The notes beneath the pieces are model-generated. The model saw only the letters and a list, made by a program, of their open reading frames with translations, made no database searches and was not told the origin of the DNA. A DNA stretch of 64,000 nucleotides from Ferruginibacter sp. (GTDB taxonomy: Bacteria; Bacteroidota; Bacteroidia; Chitinophagales; Chitinophagaceae). The position numbers and the translations under genes are program-made. Below, piece by piece: positions 25,900-34,920 of this stretch. The stretch spans positions 99,720 through 163,719 of the forward strand of contig JAOQAK010000018.1 in the NCBI GenBank assembly GCA_025963635.1, in the 5' to 3' direction. Every line of letters begins with the position of its first letter. Position 1 is the first letter of the stretch.

Positions 25900-27063
25900 A
25901 TGTTTACATCAGTTTTATGGCTCCCGAGTTGGTATCCGAGCAGGGTAGATTCTTTTGCCGGCGATTTCGTTGAACGTCATGCGATGGCGGTGAGCCGGTT
26001 TGCAAACGTCACAGTGTTGTATGTGGTCAAAGATGAAAAATTAGCAAACAATACAGTTGAAATCGAAAAAAACACTGCTTTAAATTTCACGGTTTATAAG
26101 GTTTATTATGGCAGGTCAGGATGGGGACGCAGGCTGGAACAATTCTTCTCCTTTAAAAAGTATAAACGCCTTCAAAAAGACTTGTATCGGCAGATTGTGA
26201 AGGAGGATGGCCCCCCGGAGATCGTTCATGTTCAGGTTGCAATGAAAGCTGGTTTACTTGCCTTGTGGCTAAAAGAAAAATATCATATTCCTTTTGTGGT
26301 AACGGAACACTGGTCGGGTTACAACCCGCGAACTGAGCCCAATATATACCACGGCAACCGGTTAATCAAAGCGCTCACTAAAAAGATACTGAACAAAGCA
26401 GACTTGTTTTTACCGGTATCCCAAAATCTGGGAAATATGGTAAACCAACATTTTACGAGTGTTCGTTACAATGTGGTTCCAAACACAGTTGACACCCGGA
26501 TTTTTCATTATCGGCCTGCCGCCATGAACTGCTTTCGTTTTATTCATCCATCCACAATGATTGACATTAAAAACCCTGACGGGATATTAATGGCGTGTAA
26601 AATTGTCAAGGAGAGTGGATATGATTTCGAATTGCTCATGATTGGTAACAAGGAAGAAAGGCTGGTTTTACTTTCAGACAAAATGGGATTGGCTAAACAA
26701 GTTTTTTTTAAGGCCGCCGTTCCTTATGAGGAAGTGGCCAGGCAAATGCAACAATCTTCGGCCCTCTTATTATTCAGCTACTTTGAAAATTTACCATGCG
26801 TTGTATTGGAAGCATTGTGCTGCGGCCTTCCTGTTGTGTGTAGCAGGGTAGGCGGCATACCGGAATTAATTGATGAAGAAAATGGCATAATGGTAGAAAG
26901 TGCCAATACCGCAGCCTTAGCCGGGGCAATGATGAAAATGATGGATACCTATGCTGTTTATAATCGTAGCGCAATCGCTGCAAAGGCGACGGACTTATTT
27001 AATTATGCCACGGTTGGGAAAAAATATGCAGATTTTTATAATGCTATTTTAGAAAAAACATAA
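25900..27063 (+). CDS. Glycosyltransferase, group 1 (GT4-like)
   Basis: GT-B fold retaining glycosyltransferase that adds a sugar to a surface glycan. The start MFTSVLWLPSWYPSRVDSFAGDFVERHA at 25900 is right after the methyltransferase stop; the longer frame from 25852 overlaps it without conserved residues. The N-domain has VTEHWSGYNP; the C-domain has the group 1 pattern: VVPNTVDTRIF, FIHPSTMIDIKNPDGIL, and the E-x7-E motif LFSYFENLPCVVLEALCCGLPVVCSRVGGIPELI. About 387 residues. It closes the short flippase-methyltransferase-glycosyltransferase group; it is convergent with the chagasin gene. Confidence 0.88.
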   Translation: MFTSVLWLPSWYPSRVDSFAGDFVERHAMAVSRFANVTVLYVVKDEKLANNTVEIEKNTALNFTVYKVYYGRSGWGRRLEQFFSFKKYKRLQKDLYRQIVKEDGPPEIVHVQVAMKAGLLALWLKEKYHIPFVVTEHWSGYNPRTEPNIYHGNRLIKALTKKILNKADLFLPVSQNLGNMVNQHFTSVRYNVVPNTVDTRIFHYRPAAMNCFRFIHPSTMIDIKNPDGILMACKIVKESGYDFELLMIGNKEERLVLLSDKMGLAKQVFFKAAVPYEEVARQMQQSSALLLFSYFENLPCVVLEALCCGLPVVCSRVGGIPELIDEENGIMVESANTAALAGAMMKMMDTYAVYNRSAIAAKATDLFNYATVGKKYADFYNAILEKT

Positions 27064-27177
27064 GGCGATTTAGCTATACTGGTAGTTTCCTGGTCGAGCA
27101 CCTGATTTCTGAAAGTGGGTTGTAATCCTGTTGCGAATACTAATTGTTTAAAATCATCTTATCTTCAGAACGGAACA

Positions 27178-27477
27178 TTATTCCACCATCACTTTTATGT
27201 CTCTTTCCTCCACCGGTGCTTTAGAATCCGGCTCCCATCCCCGTGCGAGGTAAAAATGAAGGGTTACTTCACCTTTCTTTAGCGCAGTAACGGTAAATAT
27301 CTCATCAAACGAAGCTCCTGCCTGCGGGGGACTGGTTACCTTTTTTTGATTTTTCTTTTGTGCCAGGGATACGATATTTTCCTGTGTAAGCGTATACTTC
27401 CAGGTATAGCCTGCTGTTCCTTTACCTTTTAAGGTAATATCAAATTGATCGTCGGTATGGATAATTTTTGTTTCCAT
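27178..27477 (-). CDS. Chagasin-type protease inhibitor (I42 family)
   Basis: A 99-residue protein of the chagasin family, which blocks papain-like cysteine proteases with three loops. The L4-type loop appears as GTAGYTWKY (family NPTTGYxW), and the C-terminal loop as ARGWEP (family RPW). The rest shows the beta-sandwich pattern FTVTALKKGEVTLHFYLARGW. The start METKIIHTDDQFDITLKGKG at 27477 is preferred over an upstream ATG that adds a poorly matching hydrophobic stretch. That stretch (TVFGTIFILLGN) could serve as a weak signal sequence if the longer form were made, so localisation is uncertain. It may protect against the cell's own or prey proteases. Confidence 0.8.
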   Translation of the reverse strand: METKIIHTDDQFDITLKGKGTAGYTWKYTLTQENIVSLAQKKNQKKVTSPPQAGASFDEIFTVTALKKGEVTLHFYLARGWEPDSKAPVEERDIKVMVE

Positions 27478-27800
27478 GTTACCAAGTAGTATAAAAATCG
27501 TTCCGAAAACGGTTGAATCTGCCATTAATTAATCTCACGCTCCCGGTCATTCATCCGGTATGCCGCTGGCGAATGCCTGCTACTGTGGATCGGATTTGCC
27601 GGGGATACCGCTTTTCGCACGGCAATACACAATATTAAGTTGTCTCATCCGTCAATAATAATAAAATGGTAAATTTGAAAAGGAAAAGATACGCTTACTC
27701 CCGATAAATTTATTTCCATTTTGCGATTGGCGGGAACCACCAGCCTTTGCCCGTATGATCAAACAGGATCATATTTTTTGTAAACTGAAAAAATGAATTT
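27478..27800. other. Divergent intergenic region chagasin / GAF protein
   Basis: About 320 bases with no gene recognised. Close to the GAF gene, TATTTTTTG near 27773-27781 resembles a -7 element but is one base too long. No repeat or RNA structure was noticed. Confidence 0.35.
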
Positions 27801-30152
27801 ATGGAATCTACACTATTAAGAACTGCCGAAAGAAGCCAGGACCTGATGAGCCCGGTGCCCAGTTACGTATCATTTGCTCCTTATATAGATTTTTTAAGAA
27901 AGCAACTGTCAGTGGCTGACGGGATGAAGGCTAACTTCTACAGGTTCATCATACGCAAATTTGAACAGCATCCAATTCTTTTGCAACCTATTGAAGACCT
28001 TATGATCATGGGTGAACACAACGATTTGCTGCGCCTGGTGGATGCTACGATATTCCCACTGGTTTACGAGGAGGACAATAACCTCTTTGCCCTTACCCCG
28101 CCCATGACTTTCGAAATGTTTTACTATTCCAAAGCAATGTATAACACCATCGTTGATAAAAAGACCGGGTTTATCAGGGAGTTGCATAAAAGTTTTTCCA
28201 GGGAATATTTCAAAAACAGGAAGGAAACCTTTCTTTACAATTTTATTTTAGATCAATTCTATGACATTCACTACGAGTTTGAACATACGATGGTGTTCCC
28301 GATGTGGGATGAACAGGCAAACCTGATGAAATACTTTAAGGTTAAAATAGATCGTCGTTTTGTAAAGTTGAGTTGTAATGGACCTATACCCGCAATAGAT
28401 CCAAAGCAAATCATAGAATTGCGCGGAGGCATCATAGATGTTGTGCAATTGCGAAAACTGATTCCGCTTGATAATTTTTCCCTGGAAGGGTTTGCTATTC
28501 TGAACGTACTTGATATAACTGCACAACAATCCATTGAACAAATAAAGAATACCCTCCTCGGCATCAATGAACTGAATACGAATGAAGTGTTTGATTATGT
28601 AAAAGGATCTTTGAAAACCCTGTTGCAGGAAAATGACCTCGAGGTTGGCTTGCTGCCGTTTTTGAAAATTAACAACCAGTTTGTAATAGATGAAGAATTT
28701 GGCAACCGCAGCATCCTGCTCAAAATGGGGTGTGATAAAATGGCGGAAAATAATTCATATACCATGATTGCAGAAGCCTATGAAAAAGATCCCAAACCCC
28801 TGCTGTTAACAACTGTTACAGATGAAGTGCTTGAGCGGGCACCAATGATGTCGAGATTGTACCAATCAGCAATCAGGAGCTACCTCGTGCTTCCGTTGTT
28901 TAATAATGGTAAAGTGTTGGGTGTTCTGGAACTGGCTTCCCATAAGGAAGGTTGCATTAACAGTGCATTCATTTCCCGGCTTGAACCGGCCAAACATTTG
29001 CTTAGCCAGGTGTTGCAACACAATATAGAAGTGTTTGAAAATAAACTGGAGCGAACCATCAAAGAGAAATTCACCTCGCTGCAACCCTCGGTAGAATGGA
29101 AATTCAACGAAGTGGCATGGGCTTATATCCAAAAATCATCTATTGACGCCAAAGCGGACGTAGACAACGTGGTATTCAGGGAAGTTTACCCAATCTATGG
29201 TTCAGTAGATATTCGTAACTCTTCAGTGGAACGCAATGCCGCTATTCAAAAAGATCATATTCGCCAACTGGAGATTCTACAATTCACTTTAAAAGAGTTA
29301 AGACGGCATATAGAAATTGCACTGCTGGATGAGATGATCTTTAAATGCATTAAATGGCATGCTACCATTACGGAAGTATTAACCGCCGAAGATGAATTAA
29401 AGATCAACGATTTTTTTGAGAAGGATGTAAACCCCTTACTCCATCATTTTAAAAACAACCATAGTGAGGTGGGTGGTATCGTACTTGATTATTTTACACA
29501 AAGCGAAATCTTCAAAGGGGTGATCTATCATAACAGGGATGAGTACCAGGAGTCGGTTGACCTTATAAATAATCGCCTGGTGAAGTATATGGACAATGAA
29601 AAAGAAACTTTGCAAAGATCTTACCCTAATTATTTTGAGAAGTATAAAACCGATGGAATTGAATACAATATCTATATCGGTCAGTCGATTGCTCCCGACA
29701 AGCCGTTTGATCTGTTGTATTTAAAAAACCTTCGGTTATGGCAACTTTCATCTATGGCTGCCATTACCAGGATGACCAATGACCTGCTACCACAGATGAA
29801 AGTGAAGTTGCGCACTACACAACTTATTCTGATCCATAGTAATTCCATCGATATCAGTTTCCGCAGGGATGAGCACAAGTTTGATGTGGAGGGCGCTTAC
29901 AATATCCGCTACGAAATAATGAAAAAGCGAATAGATAAAGTGCAGATAGCCTCCACCGGGGAAAGACTCACACAGCCGGGAAAAATTGCGTTGGTATACA
30001 GTAATCAGAAAGAAATAGAGGAGTACCTTAAGTTCATTGAATATTTACAGGATCAACAGATATTGTATGATGACCTGGAATACCTTGACCTGGGCGATCT
30101 GCAGGGAGTGTATGGTCTCAGAGCTCTAAGAGTAGGAGTGCAGTTGGATTAA
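27801..30152 (+). CDS. Large GAF-domain protein of unknown function
   Basis: A 783-residue soluble protein without signal peptide or membrane segments. A GAF-type sensor domain is visible around residues 290-415 (ILLKMGCDKMAENNSYTMIA ... AIRSYLVLPLFNNGKVLGVLELAS). The N-terminal ~280 and C-terminal ~360 residues match no motif I know; the C-terminal part is rich in charged helices (ERNAAIQKDHIRQLEILQFTLKELRRHIE) and ends LGDLQGVYGLRALRVGVQL. There is no kinase, cyclase or HD output domain. I recall proteins of this length being common in Bacteroidota as 'GAF domain-containing protein'. It ends 31 bp before the convergent SET gene. Confidence 0.75.
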   Translation: MESTLLRTAERSQDLMSPVPSYVSFAPYIDFLRKQLSVADGMKANFYRFIIRKFEQHPILLQPIEDLMIMGEHNDLLRLVDATIFPLVYEEDNNLFALTPPMTFEMFYYSKAMYNTIVDKKTGFIRELHKSFSREYFKNRKETFLYNFILDQFYDIHYEFEHTMVFPMWDEQANLMKYFKVKIDRRFVKLSCNGPIPAIDPKQIIELRGGIIDVVQLRKLIPLDNFSLEGFAILNVLDITAQQSIEQIKNTLLGINELNTNEVFDYVKGSLKTLLQENDLEVGLLPFLKINNQFVIDEEFGNRSILLKMGCDKMAENNSYTMIAEAYEKDPKPLLLTTVTDEVLERAPMMSRLYQSAIRSYLVLPLFNNGKVLGVLELASHKEGCINSAFISRLEPAKHLLSQVLQHNIEVFENKLERTIKEKFTSLQPSVEWKFNEVAWAYIQKSSIDAKADVDNVVFREVYPIYGSVDIRNSSVERNAAIQKDHIRQLEILQFTLKELRRHIEIALLDEMIFKCIKWHATITEVLTAEDELKINDFFEKDVNPLLHHFKNNHSEVGGIVLDYFTQSEIFKGVIYHNRDEYQESVDLINNRLVKYMDNEKETLQRSYPNYFEKYKTDGIEYNIYIGQSIAPDKPFDLLYLKNLRLWQLSSMAAITRMTNDLLPQMKVKLRTTQLILIHSNSIDISFRRDEHKFDVEGAYNIRYEIMKKRIDKVQIASTGERLTQPGKIALVYSNQKEIEEYLKFIEYLQDQQILYDDLEYLDLGDLQGVYGLRALRVGVQLD

Positions 30153-30183
30153 GCAACCATTCTCTGCACATTCAATCAGCGAA

Positions 30184-30591
30184 CTATTTAGCATTTTTTT
30201 TCATAATATCCCAGTATTCTTTACCGTATCCAACAAACAGTTCGCTGCCGGCGGGAATATTTTTAGTGGCTTCAATATATATTTTTAAACCATCCTCTAC
30301 ATACTGACAATTATTGGTAATGCCTTTTACCCGGGTCATGCCGCGTGCATCATTTACATACCGGGCCTTCTCCTTTTTAAATGGCAAACCATCAATAACA
30401 TGGTTTTTAGTTACGAAATAGATGTAACTATTTGTACCGTTCTTATGGTCAACATCTTTCCAGCTGGTAATTTTTCCCTTGTATTCGATGATCCTGGTTC
30501 CTTTGGAAATAAGGGTTTTCGTAAATAAACCTTTACCGGCGTTGGGTAAGGTAGAATCCTTTACAATCAATTGCTTTTCCAATAATGCCAT
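30184..30591 (-). CDS. SET-domain protein (putative protein-lysine methyltransferase)
   Basis: A compact 135-residue SET domain. Motifs: PNAGKGLFTKTLISKGTRIIEYKG (N-terminal SET-N strand pattern with GKGLF), ARYVNDARGMTRVKGITNNCQYV in the place of the RFxNHxCxPN knot, and IPAGSELFVGYGKEYW (ELxxxYG). Pre-SET and post-SET zinc-binding parts are absent, as in most bacterial versions. Bacterial SET proteins can methylate lysines of ribosomal, DNA-binding or host proteins; the target is unknown here. It is convergent with the GAF gene and divergent from the receiver gene. Confidence 0.82.
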   Translation of the reverse strand: MALLEKQLIVKDSTLPNAGKGLFTKTLISKGTRIIEYKGKITSWKDVDHKNGTNSYIYFVTKNHVIDGLPFKKEKARYVNDARGMTRVKGITNNCQYVEDGLKIYIEATKNIPAGSELFVGYGKEYWDIMKKNAK

Positions 30592-30955
30592 ATATGTTTG
30601 AATTAATTTAGCTCGCGGCCGAAGGTAACAAGAAATAAACGCTATTCAGGATTAGTTCTGCTTTTGTGTTGCATCATTCATAATAAGAAATAAATATGCC
30701 AGTTGATACTTGGGGAACCACGGCAAAATCATCAATGTGAAAGTAATTAGCGTGTAAACGCTTTCTTTCAAAAACAATTAAAAATGTATTTCCATTCCTC
30801 ACGATTAATGCTATATTTGAGTACGATAATTGCTATTACTTCAAAAGTCCGATTTCATTCCATCCATTCCACCTATTCCATGTAACGATCTGATTACGGC
30901 ATACTTTTTTGACGCTTTAATACACTCTCCTCACTGATGTACAATTATTTTTAAA
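30592..30955. other. Divergent intergenic region SET / receiver
   Basis: About 360 A/T-rich bases with no frame of note. On the minus strand a TACCTTCG near 30622 resembles a degenerate -7 element for the SET gene. No repeat or terminator was seen. Confidence 0.35.
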
Positions 30956-31294
30956 ATGAAAAGAGTGCTAATCGTTGATGATGAAATTGATCTGTGCTTG
31001 TTGCTAAAGCAATTTCTTACAAAAAGAAATTACGAAGTTCATATTGCACATACGCTTTCAGACGGCATGAACCTACTGAATGCCATCAGGCCCGACGCCC
31101 TGGTGTTGGATAATAATTTACCCGATGGAATGGGCTGGGACATTGCGGATGAAATTCATAAAAAATATCCGGCTATGAATTTAACGCTGGTGAGTGCTTA
31201 CCAATTGGCCAAAGATTTCAAACACAAATTAAGTACGTCCGTCAATTTCTTAGAAAAACCTTTATCACTTAAGGATATTGAAAAGTATATCTGA
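30956..31294 (+). CDS. Stand-alone response regulator receiver domain
   Basis: A 112-residue single receiver (REC) domain without DNA-binding output. The acidic pocket is in RVLIVDDEIDLCLLLK, the phospho-accepting Asp is residue 52 in ALVLDNNLPDGMGW, and the conserved Lys is in VNFLEKPLSL. The usual Thr/Ser switch is present as LVSAY. No histidine kinase lies nearby, so its partner is unknown; it may be a phosphate relay or protein-interaction switch. It is transcribed in the same direction as the Ku gene 313 bp downstream. Confidence 0.87.
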   Translation: MKRVLIVDDEIDLCLLLKQFLTKRNYEVHIAHTLSDGMNLLNAIRPDALVLDNNLPDGMGWDIADEIHKKYPAMNLTLVSAYQLAKDFKHKLSTSVNFLEKPLSLKDIEKYI

Positions 31295-31607
31295 GGTATA
31301 GTGATTGTAATTTGACTGCCTTTCTGCATTTCATGTATTAAGACCGGTTTCTCTTTTCAGCCTCGCTGTATATTCTCTTATCCAGGGTACATTTCCTTTC
31401 AAAATCTGTGGCGTACAGCGTTTCAACATTGAAATTAATTTGCCTTAGTGTGGATCCGAATCTACAAACATTCGCGGAAATTTTTTGGGCCTCGAAAGCT
31501 GGTACTATTTTTACTGGTAAATTGTATATAAAAATTGGATGAGCAGTGGAATCGCCAGGATGGGTTACTTCCATTCGGCCGGCATTTTATAATTTAAAAT
31601 TATCAGT
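31295..31607. other. Intergenic region receiver / Ku
   Basis: About 310 bases. A 78-codon minus-strand frame (31338-31574) begins 33 bp from the Ku start but has no recognisable family and is not accepted as a gene. No repeat or terminator was noticed. Confidence 0.35.
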
Positions 31608-32381
31608 ATGAAGGCAATTTGGACAGGATCAATCGGTTTTGGGCTCGTAAACATTCCTATTAAAATGTATAGTGCAATACAGAGCAGTAGTCTTGATTTT
31701 GATATGCTTGATAAAAAGGACCTGTCGAATATCAGGTTTAAAAGGGTTAATGAAAAAACAAACAAGGAAGTTTTGTGGGAAAACATTGTAAAGGGGTATA
31801 TGCTTGATGGTAAGTATGTAGTGTTGGATGATAAGGACTTTGCAAAAGCGGCCCCGGAGAAATCGGAGCATATAGAGATTACCCAGTTTGTGGATGAAAA
31901 TGAAATAGATTCCATTTATTTTGAGACACCTTATTACTTACAGCCTGAAAAATCCGGTACAAGGGCATATGCGCTGCTAAAAGAGGCCCTCAAAAAATCC
32001 GGTAAAGTTGGTTTGGGTTCATTCGTAATGCGGCAACGGGAACATTTTTGCATTATAAGGGCAAAGGATGACATTCTGCTACTGAACCGGCTACGATTTC
32101 AGCACGAAATAAGAACCACCGAGGAACTCAACCTGCCAACGGCTAAGAGTAAGCCGGAGGAAGTAAAAATGGCGGTAACGTTAATAGAACAGCTAACCAA
32201 GCCTTTTAATCCAACCAACTTTAAAGATGAATATAACGATAGGTTGTTAAAAATAATCAAGTCGAAGGCGAAGGGAAAATCGGTGCCATTTAAACCGTTA
32301 AAAGTTGTACACTCCACTTCGCAAGACCTGATGGAACAGTTACAAGCGAGTTTATCAACCAAAAAAAAGAAAGCTTCCTGA
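31608..32381 (+). CDS. ku: Non-homologous end joining protein Ku
   Basis: Bacterial Ku: a homodimeric ring that binds DNA double-strand ends and recruits LigD. The 257 residues open with MKAIWTGSIGFGLVNIPIKMYSA, the classic Ku start, then DLSNIRFKRVNEKTNKEVLWENIVKGY (the family version usually has C-x-x-C-G-x-x near here, which this protein lacks), YVVLDDKDFAKAAPEKSEHIEI, YFETPYYLQPEKSGTRAYALLKEAL, and KVGLGSFVMRQREHFCIIRA. A basic C-terminal tail (STKKKKAS) may bind DNA. No ligD is in the window, so the ligase must be elsewhere. NHEJ is most used in stationary or desiccated cells. Confidence 0.93.
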   Translation: MKAIWTGSIGFGLVNIPIKMYSAIQSSSLDFDMLDKKDLSNIRFKRVNEKTNKEVLWENIVKGYMLDGKYVVLDDKDFAKAAPEKSEHIEITQFVDENEIDSIYFETPYYLQPEKSGTRAYALLKEALKKSGKVGLGSFVMRQREHFCIIRAKDDILLLNRLRFQHEIRTTEELNLPTAKSKPEEVKMAVTLIEQLTKPFNPTNFKDEYNDRLLKIIKSKAKGKSVPFKPLKVVHSTSQDLMEQLQASLSTKKKKAS

Positions 32382-32991
32382 TCACTTGTTGAGGAGCTCA
32401 GAAATTAAGAGAATGGTTGGGGATTTTTTTCTGCATTTAAGTATATTACTCTGAATTGTTGAATATTTTTCCCAAGTTCTTTTTTATAAAGCGGCTTTGA
32501 CTCGGAAGTAAGTAGAAGGGCAGGGCATGAATCCTTTGGCATGATTTTCATATATAAAATAATAGGTTTTTCATAGGATATTGGATAAAAACGGGGCAAG
32601 ATTTCTATCTTACCCCTCTTTTTTTTAGAACAACTTTCAAGCTCTTCCAGTGATATACGCGATCTGTAAACCAGTTTATTAAATGCATCATAATATCCTT
32701 CAGCTTACACACGAAAATTTACAAAACTTACTAAGCAACGCCCTTCTTTTTGCACTGTCATGGCTTGAAGTGTTACATCAAGTTTCTTGTACTATCTATA
32801 ATTCGAAAATGTTGTAAAGTCGTATCCTCAGTATTACTGCCGAGGTGTTTTGCGAAATAAGATTGTATTAACGGTGTAAAAAGAATCGGAGAATATGCAG
32901 GAGCAGTTAAAGAGTAAATCGCACAAGGAACGCTATTAATTCGTTTTAGCTCTCAAATTTCAAGAGATTGCAATCAGAGTTCGGTTATTTA
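32382..32991. other. Intergenic region after Ku
   Basis: About 610 bases with no accepted gene. It contains the terminator at 32593-32626, about 210 bp after the Ku stop. A 64-codon minus-strand frame (32405-32599) starts inside that terminator stem and shows no known motif, so it is rejected. The stretch 32630-32991 holds nothing recognised. Confidence 0.4.
32593..32626 (+). terminator. Intrinsic terminator downstream of Ku
   Basis: Arms GGGGCAAGAT and ATCTTACCCC (one C-A mismatch) with loop TTCT, followed by TCTTTTTTTT. The orientation fits the Ku transcript, or an unrecognised short transcript between 32382 and 32592. Confidence 0.75.
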
Positions 32992-33348
32992 CTATTTATT
33001 GATAATCTCCATTTCATCCAATGGATAATTTTCGGTAGAAAGGGTGCAGTTGAATGCTTCACAATAACTAAATAACGCTGATAGGGGTACAGTGCTGAGC
33101 TTAAATTTTTTAACCGGAATTTTACCTTCGGAAAAAGTACTTCCATCTTGCCGCAATTTATCAACAGCATAAATTGTTATGATCGTTTCTCCACCAACAA
33201 AAACGCGTATCGCAAGTGCCTCAAAACGGTCGCGGTTGTAATCCGGAATGTATTGACTACAAAAATCATCCAGGGTTTGCCCGTTGGCCATTTTCACCGT
33301 AAGGGTACCGCTTACATCTTCCTGAACAAATTTCAGTTCATTTTCCAT
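32992..33348 (-). CDS. Hypothetical protein
   Basis: A 118-residue soluble acidic protein opening MENELKFVQEDVSGTLTVKMANGQTLDDFC. No family motif was recognised. The composition (balanced, with clear alternating hydrophobic strands such as RVFVGGETIITIYAVDKL) looks like a folded alpha/beta protein and not a shadow frame; competing frames here are shorter. It lies 96 bp downstream of the GntR gene on the same strand, so the two could be co-transcribed. No signal peptide or membrane segment. Confidence 0.6.
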   Translation of the reverse strand: MENELKFVQEDVSGTLTVKMANGQTLDDFCSQYIPDYNRDRFEALAIRVFVGGETIITIYAVDKLRQDGSTFSEGKIPVKKFKLSTVPLSALFSYCEAFNCTLSTENYPLDEMEIINK

Positions 33349-33443
33349 GATGGTAAATTTAGTGATGATGAATAAATCATCATTAAAACATCATGCCATT
33401 GTACTTTACAACAGGAGAGTATAGTAGGATAAGACCCGTATGT

Positions 33444-34478
33444 TTATAAAGAATTACGAAGCGTTAAATAAAAGCGGGCCTCAATGTGCTCTGTCGATCC
33501 GGATAAGATAAGTTCGGCAGCTTTTTCTCCCATCATTTTAAAATCTGTGGATATTGTGGTAATGCCGTTAAGAATGATTTTTTTCAGAACTGTTTCATTG
33601 TAGGAGATAACGCCCACTTCTTTGCCCAATTCGAGATGCTGATCCAGTATTTTTTCAATTAAGGTTACGAGATCATCTTCCATAAGGTTGATATAAACTT
33701 CTCCTTTCCTGATGGGTTCTTTTGCGATATTGCGTACAATTTTGTAATTGAAGGCATATTCCTGGCAAAACTTGCTAAATCCCGTGGTGATTTCAAGCGG
33801 ATAATAAGTGGTTTCCGGAACAATGATGTTTATGGTGTGGTACTTACTAAGTTGGGGCAGCGCCTCTTCCAGTGCGTGATAAATGTCCCTTTCAAAGTTT
33901 TCATAAATAGCGCCGTAATTGCCGGTGACCCCGGGTACCAGTTTATCAAGCAGTATGAGTTTTTCTTTAGGGATGGCATTGATAATTTTATCCGAATGTT
34001 CAGAACCCTCCATAAAATGAGGGATGATTACAAAATAATTGTAATCTTCCTTGGAGTTGAATAATAGCCTTTTGAACAAGGAGAAATTGTTGTTGTAAAT
34101 ATAAAAATCGATAGTGGCGGCATCGCCCAGCGTAGTGACAAATGAATCATAGATGATTTTTTTGTGTGCACTTAGTTTGTTAAATAGCAGGAAGATCTTA
34201 ATCTTTCTTTCCACGTTATTACTTTTTATGTAATAACCTTTGCCAGGTACAGAACCAATGATACCCGTTTTCTTAAGGTATTTATAGCCCTTTTCAGCAG
34301 TGTCTCTGGATATCTCAAATTCAAAACTTAATTCATTGATAGACGGCAATACATCATCGAGCTGCAATTTATTTGTTTCAATGGCTTTAATTATGCAATT
34401 GGCAAGTTGCTGGTATTTAGGAGTGGCGGAAAATTCATCAATATAAATTAGTTTATTAAACGGAGACACCATATGCAA
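33444..34478 (-). CDS. GntR-family transcriptional regulator with periplasmic-binding-like domain
   Basis: A 344-residue regulator. The N-terminal winged helix (residues ~10-85) has the GntR pattern PKYQQLANCIIKAIE, DDVLPSINELSFEFEISRDTAEKGYKYLKKTGII, and GSVPGKGYYI. The remainder is a LacI/periplasmic-binding-type ligand domain (KIKIFLLFNKLSAHKKIIYDSFVTTLGD ... VGVISYNETVLKKIILNGITTISTDFKMMGEKAAELIL). In Bacteroidota this domain pair controls sugar-utilisation operons in response to a sugar or sugar phosphate. The mannan operon lies 2.5 kb to the right; a link is possible but not shown. Either Met of MHMVSPF may be the start. Confidence 0.87.
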   Translation of the reverse strand: MHMVSPFNKLIYIDEFSATPKYQQLANCIIKAIETNKLQLDDVLPSINELSFEFEISRDTAEKGYKYLKKTGIIGSVPGKGYYIKSNNVERKIKIFLLFNKLSAHKKIIYDSFVTTLGDAATIDFYIYNNNFSLFKRLLFNSKEDYNYFVIIPHFMEGSEHSDKIINAIPKEKLILLDKLVPGVTGNYGAIYENFERDIYHALEEALPQLSKYHTINIIVPETTYYPLEITTGFSKFCQEYAFNYKIVRNIAKEPIRKGEVYINLMEDDLVTLIEKILDQHLELGKEVGVISYNETVLKKIILNGITTISTDFKMMGEKAAELILSGSTEHIEARFYLTLRNSL

Positions 34479-34920
34479 TCGGGGTTATAAGCACCAAAAT
34501 ATAATTCCCCGTCAAAATTAACTTATTTAAGCGTAACGACAGAACTCCTCACCAGCCCTTTATACGGCAGGCAGGAATGGGTTTGTATAAAAAAGGCAAC
34601 AAGGCAAAGGGAACTACTGAATCTGCCAGTTGGGGACAAAAGGCGTAGAGGCAATATTAATAGTCGGTGAAGAGAGTGATTGGGAATGGCTAAAAAAAAG
34701 AATACTATTTGCATTAACAAATAGTATTCACGGTCAAGTCGATCTTTTATGTCAAACAGGGGTTTCTCAAAAACATTTTGAAAACAGACTGGTCTTACAA
34801 ATAAAATATAAACGTCCAATCGGTTAATCAATTTGCCAACACTTCTTATGCATTCCTAAAGCTATTTCAGTAACTGCTGAGAAGCAGGCTTTCAGGGCTA
34901 AGTCGAAGTTTCTTCATGTC
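34479..34920. other. Intergenic region GntR / UpxY-like
   Basis: About 440 bases. Overlapping short frames occur on both strands (34523-34831 minus; 34630-34827 plus) but neither shows a family or normal composition. The terminator at 34692-34729 lies within it. Confidence 0.4.
34692..34729 (-). terminator. Intrinsic terminator on the minus strand
   Basis: Perfect 12-bp arms GAATACTATTTG and CAAATAGTATTC with loop of 6; on the minus strand the stem is followed by eight T. It lies about 190 bp past the stop of the UpxY-like gene and would end its transcript before the GntR gene. Confidence 0.8.

Noticed and set aside
30956..31294. Part of a hybrid kinase
   Set aside because: The receiver frame has its own start and stop, and no kinase domain lies on either side.
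31338..31574. 78-codon minus-strand frame upstream of ku
   Set aside because: No motif, no evident promoter; could be a real small gene but support is lacking.
32405..32599. 64-codon minus-strand frame after ku
   Set aside because: Its start lies in the stem of an intrinsic terminator and it has no recognised family.
34523..34831. Overlapping short frames on both strands between GntR and UpxY-like genes
   Set aside because: Neither has a family; they cover the terminator hairpin at 34700-34729.
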